Shown: one piece after another, positions 5,867 through 5,989 of the stretch
Layout: the number at the start of each line of letters is the position of its first letter
Position numbering within the stretch: position 1 is the stretch's first letter
DNA from: Sulfurovum sp.
GTDB lineage: Bacteria > Campylobacterota > Campylobacteria > Campylobacterales > Sulfurovaceae
Reading direction: 5' to 3'
DNA length: 5,989 nt
Assembly (NCBI GenBank): GCA_015493425.1
Contig: WGDG01000051.1
Coordinates: forward strand, 1-5,989
The notes under the pieces: model-generated
What the model was told of the DNA's origin: nothing
Seen by the model: the letters and a program-made list of their open reading frames with translations, nothing else
Databases searched by the model: none
Program-made: the position numbers and the translations under genes

Positions 5867-5989
5867 TTACTGGTTATACCACTTGTATCGTTCTGACACT
5901 ATCGGTGCTTTATGCGTAATATACGCAATAGCATCTCTCTTTTTCGGTGACAGCGATTCTGCAGGTCGTATCACCTGCATGCGTAATAG
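5867..5989 (-). CDS. Possible C-terminal end of an unrecognised protein, 5' part outside window
   Basis: A minus-strand frame is open from the right edge to the TAA at 5867-5869, giving 40 residues. The peptide contains RPAESLSPKKRDAIAY (8-23) and ends SERYKWYNQ. Its mix of charged, aromatic and small residues looks like a normal soluble protein tail. It ends 89 bases before the small secreted-protein gene and points the same way as every other gene here. Against it, 40 open codons can arise by chance, and the stretch contains several short repeats (5912-5988) that could mean it is noncoding. I cannot name a family. Confidence 0.45.
   Translation of the reverse strand, partial: LLRMQVIRPAESLSPKKRDAIAYITHKAPIVSERYKWYNQ

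Noticed and set aside
5456..5896. Open + strand frame of 146 codons with a hydrophobic product
   Set aside because: It starts with GTG without a good ribosome site, runs through the REP-like palindrome and both intergenic gaps, and owes its hydrophobicity to being opposite a lysine-rich gene. The minus-strand gene has a good ribosome site and signal peptide.
5960..5979. TGCAGGT/ACCTGCA hairpin as a terminator for a gene to the right or left
   Set aside because: There is no T run after the stem on either strand, and it may lie within coding sequence.

Overview
The window looks like chromosomal DNA of an epsilonproteobacterium (Campylobacterota), probably a Sulfurovum- or Sulfurimonas-like sulfur oxidiser. 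The main reason is the gene order pyrH - rpoZ - spoT - tyrS - flavin monooxygenase. From memory, the first four genes occur in the same order in Campylobacter jejuni and Helicobacter pylori. The single bifunctional Rel/SpoT protein, the short 69-residue omega subunit, and a pyrH promoter with TATAAT but no visible -35 box all fit. The genus is an inference, and no database was searched.

All supported genes lie on the minus strand, so the window reads right to left. Positions 5867-5989 may hold the last 40 codons of an unrecognised gene. Positions 5529-5777 encode a small, lysine-rich, probably secreted protein. A gap of 235 bases follows (5294-5528). It holds an imperfect REP-like palindrome, candidate promoters in both directions and a good TATAAT promoter just before pyrH. 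The rest is a tight housekeeping operon: pyrH (UMP kinase), rpoZ (RNA polymerase omega), spoT (ppGpp synthetase/hydrolase), tyrS (tyrosyl-tRNA synthetase) and a nitronate monooxygenase-family flavoprotein cut by the left edge. Gaps within it are 45, 6 and 17 bases, then a 4-base ATGA overlap. No terminator or convincing new promoter was seen inside it.

The operon joins pyrimidine nucleotide supply (pyrH), transcription (rpoZ), the stringent response (spoT) and tRNA charging (tyrS). Omega forms part of one ppGpp site on RNA polymerase in E. coli, so rpoZ beside spoT makes functional sense. The monooxygenase has no obvious link to the others and may simply share their transcription.

No defence system, mobile element with a transposase, CRISPR array, tRNA or rRNA was found, and I see no clear undescribed system. 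The points most worth a second look are small: a hairpin that contains the spoT Shine-Dalgarno and TTG start with the rpoZ stop codon in its loop; a REP-like palindrome; two sites with TTACA repeated at a 10-base period; and the unrecognised small secreted protein.
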